Made by a program: the position numbers and the translations under genes. The notes beneath the pieces are model-generated. The model was not told where the DNA came from. It saw only the letters and a program-made list of their open reading frames with translations, and ran no database searches. Shown one piece after another: positions 1 through 7,917 of a DNA stretch of 13,143 bases. Source of the DNA: Gemmatimonadota bacterium (GTDB lineage Bacteria > Gemmatimonadota > Gemmatimonadetes > Longimicrobiales > RSA9); contig JADGGV010000057.1 in assembly GCA_019689775.1 (NCBI GenBank), positions 1 through 13,143 on the forward strand. The letters run 5' to 3'. How positions within the stretch are numbered: position 1 is the first letter of the stretch; each line of letters opens with the position of its first letter.

Positions 1-936
1 CCGGCGCGGCGCGCGTACGGCGTCCGTCGTCCGATCCTGCTGACGGCGCCGGCGCCGCCGCAGGGGATCGAGGAGGCGGCGGCGGCGCGGCTCACGCTGA
101 GCGTCTCCGACCTGGGCACGCTGGATCGCTGGGCGCGCGCGGCCGAGCGGCTCGGCGAGCCGCTGGACTTCCATGTCGAGATCGACACCGGCATGGGGCG
201 CGCGGGCTTCGACTGGCGCACCACGGCCGAGTGGGCGCCGAAGGTGCGCGCCCGCTGCGGTGCGCTGGTGCGCTGGACCGGCGTCTTCACGCACTTCCAC
301 GATGCGGATGCGGCGGCGGCGGGGCCGGCGGCGACGCAGTGGGAGCGCTTCACGGACGCGGTCGCTCAGCTCCCGGTCTCGCGCGAGGACCTGTTCGTGC
401 ACGTGGCGAACAGCGCGGCGCTGCGCTGGCCGCGCTACCATGCGGACGGCGTGCGGCCGGGCCTCTACCTCTACGGCGCGCACCCGCTGGCGGGGACGGG
501 CGCGGAGTCCGAGTTACCGGCGCCGCGCCCCGTGGCGTCGGTTCGAGCGCGGGTCGCGCTGGTGCGGGAGGTGCCGCCCGGCACGACGGTGGGCTACGGC
601 GCCACGCACCAGGCGGTGGGGTGGGAGCGGTGGGCGACGCTGGCGATCGGCTACGGCGACGGCCTGCCGCGGCGGCTGGGGAACCGGGCGTCGGCGCTGC
701 TGCACGGGGTGCGCGCGCCGGTGGTGGGACGGATCTCCATGGACATGACGGTGGTAGATGTGACGGCGATTCCGGACGTTCGCGAGGGCGACGTCGCCAC
801 GCTCCTGGGGCGGGACGGCGATGCCGAGATCCGGATCGAGGAACTGGCCGCGCAGGCGGAAACGATTCCGTACGAGATCCTGACGGGGCTGACCCCGCGC
901 TTGCCGCGGGTGGAGCGCGATGGCCACCGAATCTGA
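1..936 (+). CDS. alr: Alanine racemase, 5'-truncated by window edge
   Basis: PLP-dependent enzyme interconverting L- and D-alanine in the cytoplasm, supplying D-Ala for peptidoglycan. The reading frame is open from base 1 to the TGA at 934-936 (311 residues visible). The family is usually about 370 residues, so roughly 60 are missing, including the PLP-binding lysine near the N-terminus. Visible motifs, in fragment numbering: DTGMGRAGF at about 62-70, RPGLYLYG in the middle, GYGATH with the catalytic Tyr at 199 (bases 595-597), AIGYGDGLPRR, and GRISMDM with the substrate-site Met at 247. The C-terminal beta domain ends in IPYEILTGL-PRLPRV, typical of the family. The position usually held by a carbamylated Lys, just before IDTGMGR, is Glu here. 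The 3' end overlaps cdd by 17 bases, suggesting one transcript. Identity is firm; only the start is unseen. Confidence 0.95.
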   Translation, partial: PARRAYGVRRPILLTAPAPPQGIEEAAAARLTLSVSDLGTLDRWARAAERLGEPLDFHVEIDTGMGRAGFDWRTTAEWAPKVRARCGALVRWTGVFTHFHDADAAAAGPAATQWERFTDAVAQLPVSREDLFVHVANSAALRWPRYHADGVRPGLYLYGAHPLAGTGAESELPAPRPVASVRARVALVREVPPGTTVGYGATHQAVGWERWATLAIGYGDGLPRRLGNRASALLHGVRAPVVGRISMDMTVVDVTAIPDVREGDVATLLGRDGDAEIRIEELAAQAETIPYEILTGLTPRLPRVERDGHRI

Positions 937-1318
937 GCTGCTGGATGTGGCGCGCGCGGCGATGTGCCGCGCCTATGCGCCATACTCGAACTTCCGGGTC
1001 GGCTGTGCCCTCGAGGCGGAGGGCGGCGCGGTCTACCCGGGGTGCAACGTCGAGAATGCCTCCTACCCGGTGACGTCGTGCGCCGAGCGGCACGCGCTCG
1101 GCGCCGCGATCGTGGCCGGCGACCGGCGCTTCACGCGCCTCGTCGTCGCCTCGGACGCGGACGAACCGGTATCCCCCTGCGGCGCGTGCCGGCAGGCGCT
1201 GGCGGAGTTCGCGCCCGAGCTGGAGATCCTCTCCGTGGGCCGGAACGGCGCGACCGCGCGCTGGTCGCTGGCGGCGCTCCTGCCGGAGAGGTTCACCCTG
1301 CGACACGAAAGAGCTTGA
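920..1318 (+). CDS. cdd: Cytidine deaminase
   Basis: Zinc-dependent hydrolytic deamination of cytidine and deoxycytidine to uridine and deoxyuridine in pyrimidine salvage. The 132-residue length is that of the short homotetrameric class. The order of motifs is diagnostic: the substrate-binding NVENASYP at 43-50, then CAE with Cys54 as zinc ligand and Glu56 as catalytic proton shuttle, then PCGACRQ with zinc ligands Cys87 and Cys90. The ATG at 920 lies inside the end of alr and gives the expected N-terminus (LLDVARAAMCRAYAPYSNFRVG). The stop TGA at 1316-1318 shares its last A with the ATG of the next gene, so translational coupling downstream is likely. No missing key residue was seen. Confidence 0.96.
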   Translation: MATESELLDVARAAMCRAYAPYSNFRVGCALEAEGGAVYPGCNVENASYPVTSCAERHALGAAIVAGDRRFTRLVVASDADEPVSPCGACRQALAEFAPELEILSVGRNGATARWSLAALLPERFTLRHERA

Positions 1319-2640
1319 TGGTCCGGAAACGCCTGGCATGCCTCGCGCTCGGGGCGCTCGCGCTCGCCGCCTGCGGCACCGACTCCCCGACGGAGGTCGG
1401 CGGCCCGCTCCTCCCCGGCGGCGCCGTGCGTACCTACGAGCTGGTCCTGAACGCCCCCTCGTTCCTGGCCTTCGACACCACGGTGACGGGGTTCCGGAAG
1501 ATCTTCGGCGCGGGCTACTTCATCGTTGCGGATCACTACGGCGACGCGCTCGACGCCAACATCCTGGGCCAGTGGAGCGCGCCGCCGACGAGCATCACGG
1601 TGCTCGATTCGGCCGGCACGACGCGCACGGACACGCTGCCGAGCTACAAGGGCGGGCAACTGGTGCTGGTGCTGGACACGACGCAGGCGACGCCGGTGTC
1701 GCCGGTCAAGCTGGCGACCTACCGGCTGACCGAGGAGTGGCACCCCGGGAGCGTGACGTGGACGTCGCGCGTGGACACGGCGGGCACGCGGTTGAGCTGG
1801 CAGAGCCCGGGCGGGACGCGCGGCGCGCAGATCGCCACCGCGACCTGGAGCGCGGGGAGCGATTCGGTCGTGTTCCAGGTGGATTCGGCGACGTTCCGCG
1901 CGCTGACGGACACCGCCGCCGGGCGCGTGCGGGGCGTCGTCGTCGTCGCGGAGACGAACGGCGCCCGCCTCAAGGCGACGAGCCTGCTGCTGCGCGGCCT
2001 CGCGCGCCCCACGACGGTCAACAAGGACACGGTGGTGACGGTCTCGGTCACCCCGGAGGCGGTCACGATGGTGGCCAACCCGGAGCCGCCGCCGCCGACG
2101 CAGCTTCGGGTCGGGGGGCTGCCGCCGTGGCGGACGTACCTCCGGTTCGCGGAAGGGCTCAAGGAGCTGACGGTGCCGTGTCCCGGCGGGGCGCCGGGGT
2201 GCTCGATCCGGCTCGACCGTGCGCGCCTCAACTACGCGGCGCTGCTGCTCGATCCGCTCCCGCCGCCGCCCGGTTTCCTGGTCGAGGACTCGCTGCGCCT
2301 GGGCGCCGCCGAGCTCGAGGTCTCGCCGCTGATCCCGCTGGCGCGCTCGCCGCTGGGCGCGCAGGTGGGGGCGACGCCGACGGCGATCGAGCCGTCGCGC
2401 TGGGCGGGCGGCGCGACCGGCCAACCAGTCGAGGTCACCGTCACGCCTTTCGTCGAGGGGCTCATCGCCGACACCGCGCAGCCCGGCAGCCCGAGCGCGC
2501 GGTCGCGCTACCTGGCCCTCGTCCAGATCCCGGAGCCGTCGACGTTCGGCTTCGTGGACTTCTACGGCCCCGCCGCCGGCGTGCACGCGCCGCGGTTGCG
2601 CCTCATCGTCACGGTCGCCAGCGAGGTTCAGCTACCATGA
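1318..2640 (+). CDS. Unrecognised secreted lipoprotein, DNRLRE-like beta-rich
   Basis: Predicted 440-residue lipoprotein of unknown function. It starts with MVRKRLACLALGALALAAC: two positive residues, a hydrophobic core and a lipobox LAAC with the acylated Cys at 19, so export and lipidation are likely. There is no lysine or aspartate rule that lets me assign inner or outer membrane. The mature part is rich in Thr, Val and Ser with alternating hydrophobic residues. It contains TYRLTEEWHPGSVTW, a second stretch LRLGAAELEV, and near the end FYGPAAGVHAPRLRLIV. These remind me of DNRLRE-type extracellular beta domains, but this is a tentative resemblance. A proline run (255-260) separates two halves. 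The start ATG overlaps the cdd stop by one base and the stop overlaps the next gene by four. The tight coupling to an outer-membrane barrel suggests the two proteins work together. Confidence 0.85.
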   Translation: MVRKRLACLALGALALAACGTDSPTEVGGPLLPGGAVRTYELVLNAPSFLAFDTTVTGFRKIFGAGYFIVADHYGDALDANILGQWSAPPTSITVLDSAGTTRTDTLPSYKGGQLVLVLDTTQATPVSPVKLATYRLTEEWHPGSVTWTSRVDTAGTRLSWQSPGGTRGAQIATATWSAGSDSVVFQVDSATFRALTDTAAGRVRGVVVVAETNGARLKATSLLLRGLARPTTVNKDTVVTVSVTPEAVTMVANPEPPPPTQLRVGGLPPWRTYLRFAEGLKELTVPCPGGAPGCSIRLDRARLNYAALLLDPLPPPPGFLVEDSLRLGAAELEVSPLIPLARSPLGAQVGATPTAIEPSRWAGGATGQPVEVTVTPFVEGLIADTAQPGSPSARSRYLALVQIPEPSTFGFVDFYGPAAGVHAPRLRLIVTVASEVQLP

Positions 2641-3833
2641 GACGCGCGGCCACATTGACGCTCCTCTGCCTCGGGGCGGCGCTGCCGGCCCGGGCGCAGT
2701 CGCTCTATTCGACCCGCGGCCTCGGCGCGCCGGTCACGCCCGTCGACGCCCGCGCTCGCGCGCTCGGCGGGCTCCAGACCGGCCTCATCGGGTTCTCGCT
2801 CGGCATGGGCAACCCGGCCGACGCCGCCGGCGTCGTCTACCGCGGCGCGCTCGCCACGATCCAGCCGAGCACGCGTAACATGGAGCTCGACGGCCAGAGC
2901 TCCAGCGTCAGCGGCACGCGCTTCCCGCTGGCCCGCGTGCTCTTCCCGTTCCGCGACCGCTTCGTCGCGAGCCTCGGCTTCGGCTCCTACCTCGATCAGA
3001 CGTGGGGCGTGATCCGGGAGGACACCGAGGTGCTCGGCGACGAGTCCGTGCGGGTCCAGGACGTGGTCCGCTCGACGGGCGGGATCTCGCAGGTCCGGCT
3101 CGGCGTGTCCTATTCGCTCGCGCCGAGCCTCGCGGTCGGCGTCGCCGGCGGGCTCTACGTCGGCGGGCTGGAGCGGCAGGTGACGCGCTCCTTCCCGGAC
3201 TCGGCGAACGCGAACCTGGCGGACTTCACCTCGCGCGTCACCTGGAGCGAGCGCGCGCCGCTCCTCTCCATCGGCGCGCGCTGGGACCCGGCCAGCATCG
3301 TGCGCATCGGCGCCGGCGTCACCTGGGGCGGCACGCTCAACGCCCGCGGCGACACGGCGACGGCGCTCGACCGCAGCTTCCGCCTGCCGCTGGAGGTGAC
3401 CGCCGGGGCGAGCGCGATCCTGGCGCCGCAGTTGCTGCTCGCGGTCGGCGGGACCTGGGCCGGCTGGTCCCGGGCGGCCGACGACTTCCGCACCGAGGCG
3501 TTCGGCGAGTTCGGCGCGCCCGCCGCGCCGATCACGGCGCGGAACACGTTCGACGTGGGCGGCGGTCTCGAGTACACGGGGCTACGCTCGGAGAACCGCG
3601 TCTATCCGATCCGCTTCGGCTACCACCGCGCCCAGTACCCGTTCTTCGCGCAGGGCGAATCGGCGGCGAACGAGTGGTCGGTCTCGAGCGGGATCGGCTA
3701 TCGCATCGCGGGGCAGGACTCGTCGCCGGTGGTGGCCGCGGACCTCGCGGTCGAGCGCGGCGGCCGGTCGGGCGGCCCGCTGACCGAGTCGTTCTGGCGG
3801 CTGACCGCCTCCATCGCCCTGTTCGGGCGCTGA
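2637..3833 (+). CDS. Outer-membrane beta-barrel protein, FadL/PorV-like
   Basis: A 398-residue exported protein. The signal peptide MRRAATLTLLCLGAALPARA ends in an Ala-X-Ala site, with predicted cleavage before Gln21. The mature N-terminus has ARALGGLQTGL...GNPADAAGV, resembling the ARALG...NPA pattern at the start of FadL/TodX and PorV-type barrels. The rest is a series of amphipathic strands with Gly and aromatic residues (FVASLGFGSYL, LAVGVAGGLYVGGL, LLLAVGGTWAGW), ending in FWRLTASIALFGR, a plausible last strand. The family transports hydrophobic molecules or acts as an outer-membrane scaffold; the substrate here is unknown. The ATG overlaps the lipoprotein stop (ATGA), with GAGG at 2623-2626 as a possible ribosome binding site. 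The placement after a lipoprotein suggests a two-protein envelope unit. Outer-membrane location is fairly sure, the exact family less so. Confidence 0.85.
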   Translation: MRRAATLTLLCLGAALPARAQSLYSTRGLGAPVTPVDARARALGGLQTGLIGFSLGMGNPADAAGVVYRGALATIQPSTRNMELDGQSSSVSGTRFPLARVLFPFRDRFVASLGFGSYLDQTWGVIREDTEVLGDESVRVQDVVRSTGGISQVRLGVSYSLAPSLAVGVAGGLYVGGLERQVTRSFPDSANANLADFTSRVTWSERAPLLSIGARWDPASIVRIGAGVTWGGTLNARGDTATALDRSFRLPLEVTAGASAILAPQLLLAVGGTWAGWSRAADDFRTEAFGEFGAPAAPITARNTFDVGGGLEYTGLRSENRVYPIRFGYHRAQYPFFAQGESAANEWSVSSGIGYRIAGQDSSPVVAADLAVERGGRSGGPLTESFWRLTASIALFGR

Positions 3834-3855
3834 CCGTTCGGCGGGAGCGGAGCGG

Positions 3856-5379
3856 ATGGCCGAGCCGACGCGAACGACCGAAACGCGCATGGCGGCGCCC
3901 CGGGCGGGCGCGCACGTTCCGCGGCGCGCGTACGTCGAGACCTACGGCTGCCAGATGAACCTGGCCGACGGCGAGCTGATGCAGGGGATCCTGGCGGCTC
4001 ACGGCTACGAGATCGTCGACACGCCGGAGGAGGCCGACGTCGTCCTCGTGAACACGTGCGCGGTCCGCGAGCACGCGGAGCAGCGGGTGATCGGCCGGGT
4101 CGGCGAGCTGTACCGGATCAAGCGGACGCGCCCCGACCTCGTCATCGGCGTGACCGGGTGCATGGCGCAGCGGCTGGGCGGCAAGCTGCTCGAGCGCGCG
4201 CCGTACGTGGACCTGGTCATGGGCCCGGACGCCTACCGCGGCTTGCCGGATGCGCTCGGCCGGCTGCGGCCGACGCTCGCGGCGCCAGGCGACGGCGCGA
4301 CCGAGCCGCCGCCGGTCGCCGCGCCGCGCGCGCCTGCCCCGCCGGCGCCGCGGCGGCGCTCGCTCCCAGTGCTGGCGGCGAGCGTGCCGCGGGCGGCCGA
4401 GGCGGCGGGTCGGATCGCCGTGCTGGATTTCGCGCCGCACGAGCACTACGAGGGGCTCGAGGTGCGGCGCACGTCTCGCGTCACGGCCTGGGTGCCCGTC
4501 CAGCGCGGCTGCAACTACCGCTGCACGTACTGCATCGTGCCGTACGTGCGGGGCGACGAGAAGAACCGCGCGCCGGAGCAGATCCTGGACGAGGTCCGGC
4601 GGGCGGTCGATTCGGGGATCCCGGAGGTCGTCCTCCTCGGCCAGACGGTGAACTCCTACGAGCATGGCGACTGGGATTTCCCACGGCTGCTGCGCGCCGT
4701 CGCCCGGGTGGACGGGGTCCGGCGGGTTCGCTTCACGTCGCCGCACCCGAACGATTTCACGCCCGCGCTCGTGGCCGTCATGGCGGAAGAGCCCGCGGTG
4801 TGCGAGCACCTGCACCTGCCCGTCCAGTCCGGCCACGACCGCACGCTCAAGCGGATGCTGCGCCGCTACACCGTGGCCGAGTACCTGGAGAAGATCGACT
4901 GGGTGCGCGAGGCCGTTCCGGGGATCGCGCTCTCGACGGACATCATCGTGGCGTTCCCGGGAGAGACCGAGGAGGAGTACGAGGCCACGCTCGATCTCGT
5001 GCGCCGCGTCCGCTACGACGACGCGTTCCTCTACAAGTACTCGCCGCGGGAGGGCACGCCGGCCACTCGCCTGCCGCCGGAGCAGTTCATCGAGCCGGGC
5101 GAAGCGCAGTGGCGGCTGGAGCGGCTCATCGAGCTTCAGCGCCAGATCCAGGCGGAGATCAACCGTGCGGAGGTCGGCCGGGTGGTCGAGGTGCTGGTCG
5201 AGCGGGAGGCGCGGACGCCGGGCGAGGTGCTCGGCCGGACGCGCGGCAACAAGGTCGTCGCCTTCGCGGGCGAGCCGGCCTGGATCGGGCGTTTTCTCGA
5301 CGTGCGGCTCACCGGCACGACCGGCGCGACGTTCACGGGCGAGGTGGTCGCGGCCGGGGAGGGCGCTCGAGTGGCGTAG
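3856..5379 (+). CDS. miaB: tRNA-2-methylthio-N6-dimethylallyladenosine synthase MiaB
   Basis: Radical SAM methylthiotransferase that converts i6A37 to ms2i6A37 in tRNAs reading UNN codons. The N-terminal UPF0004 domain binds one 4Fe-4S cluster through Cys32 (YGCQMN), Cys68 (NTCAVRE) and Cys102 (TGCMAQ). The radical SAM cluster uses Cys219, Cys223 and Cys226 (RGCNYRCTYCIVPYVRG). Further family motifs are LGQTVNSY, FTSPHP, HLPVQSGHD, STDIIVAFPGET and YSPREGTPA, and a TRAM domain lies at about 436-500. YGCQMN and IVPYVRG favour MiaB over MtaB or RimO. The protein has 507 residues against 474 in E. coli. It carries an N-terminal extension of about 20 residues and an Ala/Pro/Arg-rich insert of about 40 residues (roughly 140-185) between the two cluster domains. 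ATG 3856 follows GGAG-rich sequence; Met12 (3889) is an alternative start. It lies 22 bases after the barrel gene, so it probably shares its transcript. Confidence 0.95.
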   Translation: MAEPTRTTETRMAAPRAGAHVPRRAYVETYGCQMNLADGELMQGILAAHGYEIVDTPEEADVVLVNTCAVREHAEQRVIGRVGELYRIKRTRPDLVIGVTGCMAQRLGGKLLERAPYVDLVMGPDAYRGLPDALGRLRPTLAAPGDGATEPPPVAAPRAPAPPAPRRRSLPVLAASVPRAAEAAGRIAVLDFAPHEHYEGLEVRRTSRVTAWVPVQRGCNYRCTYCIVPYVRGDEKNRAPEQILDEVRRAVDSGIPEVVLLGQTVNSYEHGDWDFPRLLRAVARVDGVRRVRFTSPHPNDFTPALVAVMAEEPAVCEHLHLPVQSGHDRTLKRMLRRYTVAEYLEKIDWVREAVPGIALSTDIIVAFPGETEEEYEATLDLVRRVRYDDAFLYKYSPREGTPATRLPPEQFIEPGEAQWRLERLIELQRQIQAEINRAEVGRVVEVLVEREARTPGEVLGRTRGNKVVAFAGEPAWIGRFLDVRLTGTTGATFTGEVVAAGEGARVA

Positions 5380-5400
5380 CCGACCGGCACGCCTGCGCAC

Positions 5401-5460
5401 CGCGGGGCGCGGCCCCGGCACCCCGGCTCCGTGCCGGCGGGCCGGGCGCCGCGCCCCGCG
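5401..5460 (+). terminator. Two-tier inverted repeat between miaB and comEC, possible terminator
   Basis: A 12-base arm at 5401-5412 is perfectly complementary to 5449-5460. Inside it a second 7-base stem pairs 5415-5421 with 5431-5437 around a 9-base loop. The outer arm is followed by CTCGTTTGG, only a weak T run. It sits 22 bases after the miaB stop, where the end of the upstream operon is expected. It may be an intrinsic terminator or another RNA structure. Very GC-rich DNA makes hairpins by chance, so confidence is limited. The rest of the gap (5461-5574) shows no gene or clear promoter. Confidence 0.35.
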
Positions 5461-5574
5461 CTCGTTTGGCGGCCTGGCACGCGTCCGGTCCCTCCCGCGC
5501 GCGCCGTCGGGCGTATCCGGCCCGGCCCGCGCCCGCCCCGCCGCGATCCGCCTCGCCGGGCTGCGGGTGCGCGC

Positions 5575-7917
5575 ATGAGCCGGCCGCTGCCGCGACTCGT
5601 CCAGGTCACGTGCGGCGTGGCGGTGGGGCTGGTCCTCGGGCTCCGCTCACCGGCCGCCGTCGTGCCGCTCCTGCTCGCGCCCGCGATCGCGGCGCCGGTC
5701 GGCGTCCTGCTGCTCGTGCCGGCCGCGGGCGGGCGCGCCGGCGTGGTGGCCGCGGCGGCGGCCGGTTGGGCGCTTGGCGCGGTCGCCGCGCGGGACGCCG
5801 CGCTGGACTGCCGGACACGGCTCCCGGATGGCGCGCTGCTCGAGGTGCACGGCGCGCTCGAGGCGCGACCCTGGCCCGGCGCGGCGGTGCCGCTGCGCCT
5901 GGATTCCGTCGGCGCGCCAGGCGCCGGGCGGCGGTGCGCCGGCACCATCCGCGCGAAGCTGCGCGCCGACGTGCCGGCCCCACCGGCGGGCACGGAGCTG
6001 GTGGCCTGGGGGCGCTGGTGGGCGTTCCAGCGCGAGGGCGGCTGGCCGCGCCCGCCGGCGTGGGCCGGCACGCTCTCGGTCGACTCCCTGCGTGCGCTGC
6101 CGGCGCGCGGCGCCGCCGACCCGATCGCGCGCTGGCGGGCGGGCGTCCAGGCGCTGATCCGCCGGCTGTTCGGGAGGCGCGCCGCGCTCGTCGAGTCGTT
6201 GATCCTGGCCCAACAAGCAGGGCTCGACGACGAGGTCCGCGAGCGCTTCGCCAGCTCCGGGCTGAGCCACATCCTGGCGATCTCCGGCCTGCACGTCGGC
6301 CTCGTGGCCGGGGTCGTGCTGCTGCTCGCGCGCCTGGCCCGCCTCCCGGCGCTGAGCGCGGAGGCCGCGGCGGCCGCCGCCGCCACCGCGTACGTGCTTC
6401 TCCTCGGCGCGCCGCCGCCGGCCGCCCGCTCCGCGCTCCAGCTCCTTCTCCTGCTCGCGTCGCGCCGCCTCCAACGCCCCGCCGATCCGCTGGCGCTCCT
6501 CGCCGCCGGCGCGCTCGCGATTCTCGCGGCCTCGCCGCTCGCCGCGCTGGACGCGGGCTTCCAGCTCTCATTTGCCGGCGTGGCCGGGATCGTCGTGCTC
6601 CGGCCGCGCTGCATGGCCGGCCTCGCGCGAGTCCGCCCGAAGTGGCTGCGCGAGGCGCTCGCCACGGGCGCGGCGGCCACCGCCGTGACGACGCCAATCG
6701 CCGCGCTCCAGTTCGGCCGGATCGCGCCGATCGGCCTCCTAGCCAACGTCCCGGCCGTGCCGCTCGGCGGGCTCGCCGTCCCCGCGGCGGCGCTCGCGCT
6801 CGCCGTCGGCGCCGTCGCACCGGCGCCGGGCCGGTTCCTGGCCGATGGCGCCGGCGTGCTCCTCGATGCGCTCGACCGCGTCGCGCAGATCGCGGCCGCC
6901 GTGCCCGGCGGCCACGCGGCCGTGTCCCCGGACGACGTGCTCGCGTGGGCGCTCGCCGGTGCCGCCGCCGTCCTCGCGGCACGCGGGTTCGCCGGCCGCG
7001 CGCGCCTCGCGCCGCCCGGGCACGCGCGGAGCCCGGTGCGCGCCGGCCGGGCTCGCGTCTGGGTCGGCGCCGGCGCCGCCGCCGCCGTGCTCGTCGTCTG
7101 GCCTGCGCTGCTCGGCCTGCGCGGCGCCGGCATGGTCGAGATCGTCGCCCTCGACGTGGGCCAGGGCGACGGCCTCGTGATCCGCTCCCCCGCCGGGCGC
7201 TGGCTCGTCGTGGATGCCGGCCCCCGCAGCGACGACTTCGACGCCGGCCGCGCTCGGGTGGTGCCGTTTTTGCGCAGCCGCGGCGTGCGACGCATCGAGG
7301 CGCTGATCCTCACGCACCCGCACGCCGACCACATTGGCGGCGCGCAGGCGGTCCTCGACGCCTTTCCCGTCGGCGCCGTCCTCGACCCGGCCGTGCCCAA
7401 CGGCACGCCGCTCTACCTGGCCACGCTGGACGACGCGCGACGGCACGGCATCCGGTGGCTCGCCGCCCGCGACGGCCGCCGCTTCGAGCTCGATGGGATG
7501 ACGATCGAGTTCCTCGCGCCGGCGCCCGGCGTGCTTGACGACCGTCTGGACCCCAATGATTTTTCCACCGCTTTCCTGTTGCGATATGGGCACTTCTCGG
7601 CCCTCTTCATGGGCGATGCGCCGGTCGCAACGGAGGAACGGATCCTCGCGCAGCGGCAGGGCGCCATCCGGGTCGTCGTGCTCAAGGTCGGACACCACGG
7701 CAGCCGGACCGCCACCTCGGAGGCGCTGCTGGAGGCGACGGCGCCGCGCCTCGCGCTCGTCTCGGTCGGCCGCCGGAACCGCTTCGGCCATCCGGCGCCG
7801 GAGGTCATGGCGCGGCTCGCGCGACACGGGATCCGAACGCTCCGCACCGATCTGCGGGGCATGGTGCGGGTGATGGTGCGGCCGGACGGCGGCTGGCGCG
7901 TGGAGACGGGCCGATGA
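5575..7917 (+). CDS. comEC: ComEC/Rec2 DNA uptake channel protein
   Basis: Inner-membrane protein that carries single-stranded DNA into the cytoplasm during natural transformation. It has 780 residues, the usual family length. The order is: N-terminal hydrophobic segments (about 10-75), a soluble DUF4131/OB-like part (about 75-200), the competence domain with SSGLSHILAISGLHVG at 227-242 and many membrane segments to about 515, then a metallo-beta-lactamase domain from 520 (MVEIVALDVGQGDG). The metal-site motif THPHADH gives His581, His583, Asp585 and His586. Asp681 (MGDA) and GHHGS at 706-710 complete the site, so the nuclease-like domain looks intact. The frame stays open upstream to a GTG at 5431, but that extension is only Arg/Pro/Ala and unlike the family, so ATG 5575 was chosen. 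No clear ribosome binding site precedes it. The stop overlaps the next gene (ATGA). Confidence 0.95.
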   Translation: MSRPLPRLVQVTCGVAVGLVLGLRSPAAVVPLLLAPAIAAPVGVLLLVPAAGGRAGVVAAAAAGWALGAVAARDAALDCRTRLPDGALLEVHGALEARPWPGAAVPLRLDSVGAPGAGRRCAGTIRAKLRADVPAPPAGTELVAWGRWWAFQREGGWPRPPAWAGTLSVDSLRALPARGAADPIARWRAGVQALIRRLFGRRAALVESLILAQQAGLDDEVRERFASSGLSHILAISGLHVGLVAGVVLLLARLARLPALSAEAAAAAAATAYVLLLGAPPPAARSALQLLLLLASRRLQRPADPLALLAAGALAILAASPLAALDAGFQLSFAGVAGIVVLRPRCMAGLARVRPKWLREALATGAAATAVTTPIAALQFGRIAPIGLLANVPAVPLGGLAVPAAALALAVGAVAPAPGRFLADGAGVLLDALDRVAQIAAAVPGGHAAVSPDDVLAWALAGAAAVLAARGFAGRARLAPPGHARSPVRAGRARVWVGAGAAAAVLVVWPALLGLRGAGMVEIVALDVGQGDGLVIRSPAGRWLVVDAGPRSDDFDAGRARVVPFLRSRGVRRIEALILTHPHADHIGGAQAVLDAFPVGAVLDPAVPNGTPLYLATLDDARRHGIRWLAARDGRRFELDGMTIEFLAPAPGVLDDRLDPNDFSTAFLLRYGHFSALFMGDAPVATEERILAQRQGAIRVVVLKVGHHGSRTATSEALLEATAPRLALVSVGRRNRFGHPAPEVMARLARHGIRTLRTDLRGMVRVMVRPDGGWRVETGR

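Noticed and set aside
5431..5574. GTG 5431 as an earlier start of comEC
   Set aside because: The 48 added residues are Arg/Pro/Ala-rich, unlike the hydrophobic ComEC N-terminus, and the region overlaps the inverted repeat. ATG 5575 gives the normal family length.
5136..7406. Minus-strand open frame of 756 codons opposite comEC, with similar ones at 1063-2586 and 3532-5421
   Set aside because: No recognisable domains, composition typical of antisense GC-rich shadows, and the + strand genes there have intact catalytic motifs.
4056..7538. Long + strand open frame of 1160 codons across miaB and comEC
   Set aside because: It is out of frame with both recognised genes, almost wholly Arg/Ala/Gly/Pro, and has no motif. 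It is a shadow of high third-position GC.
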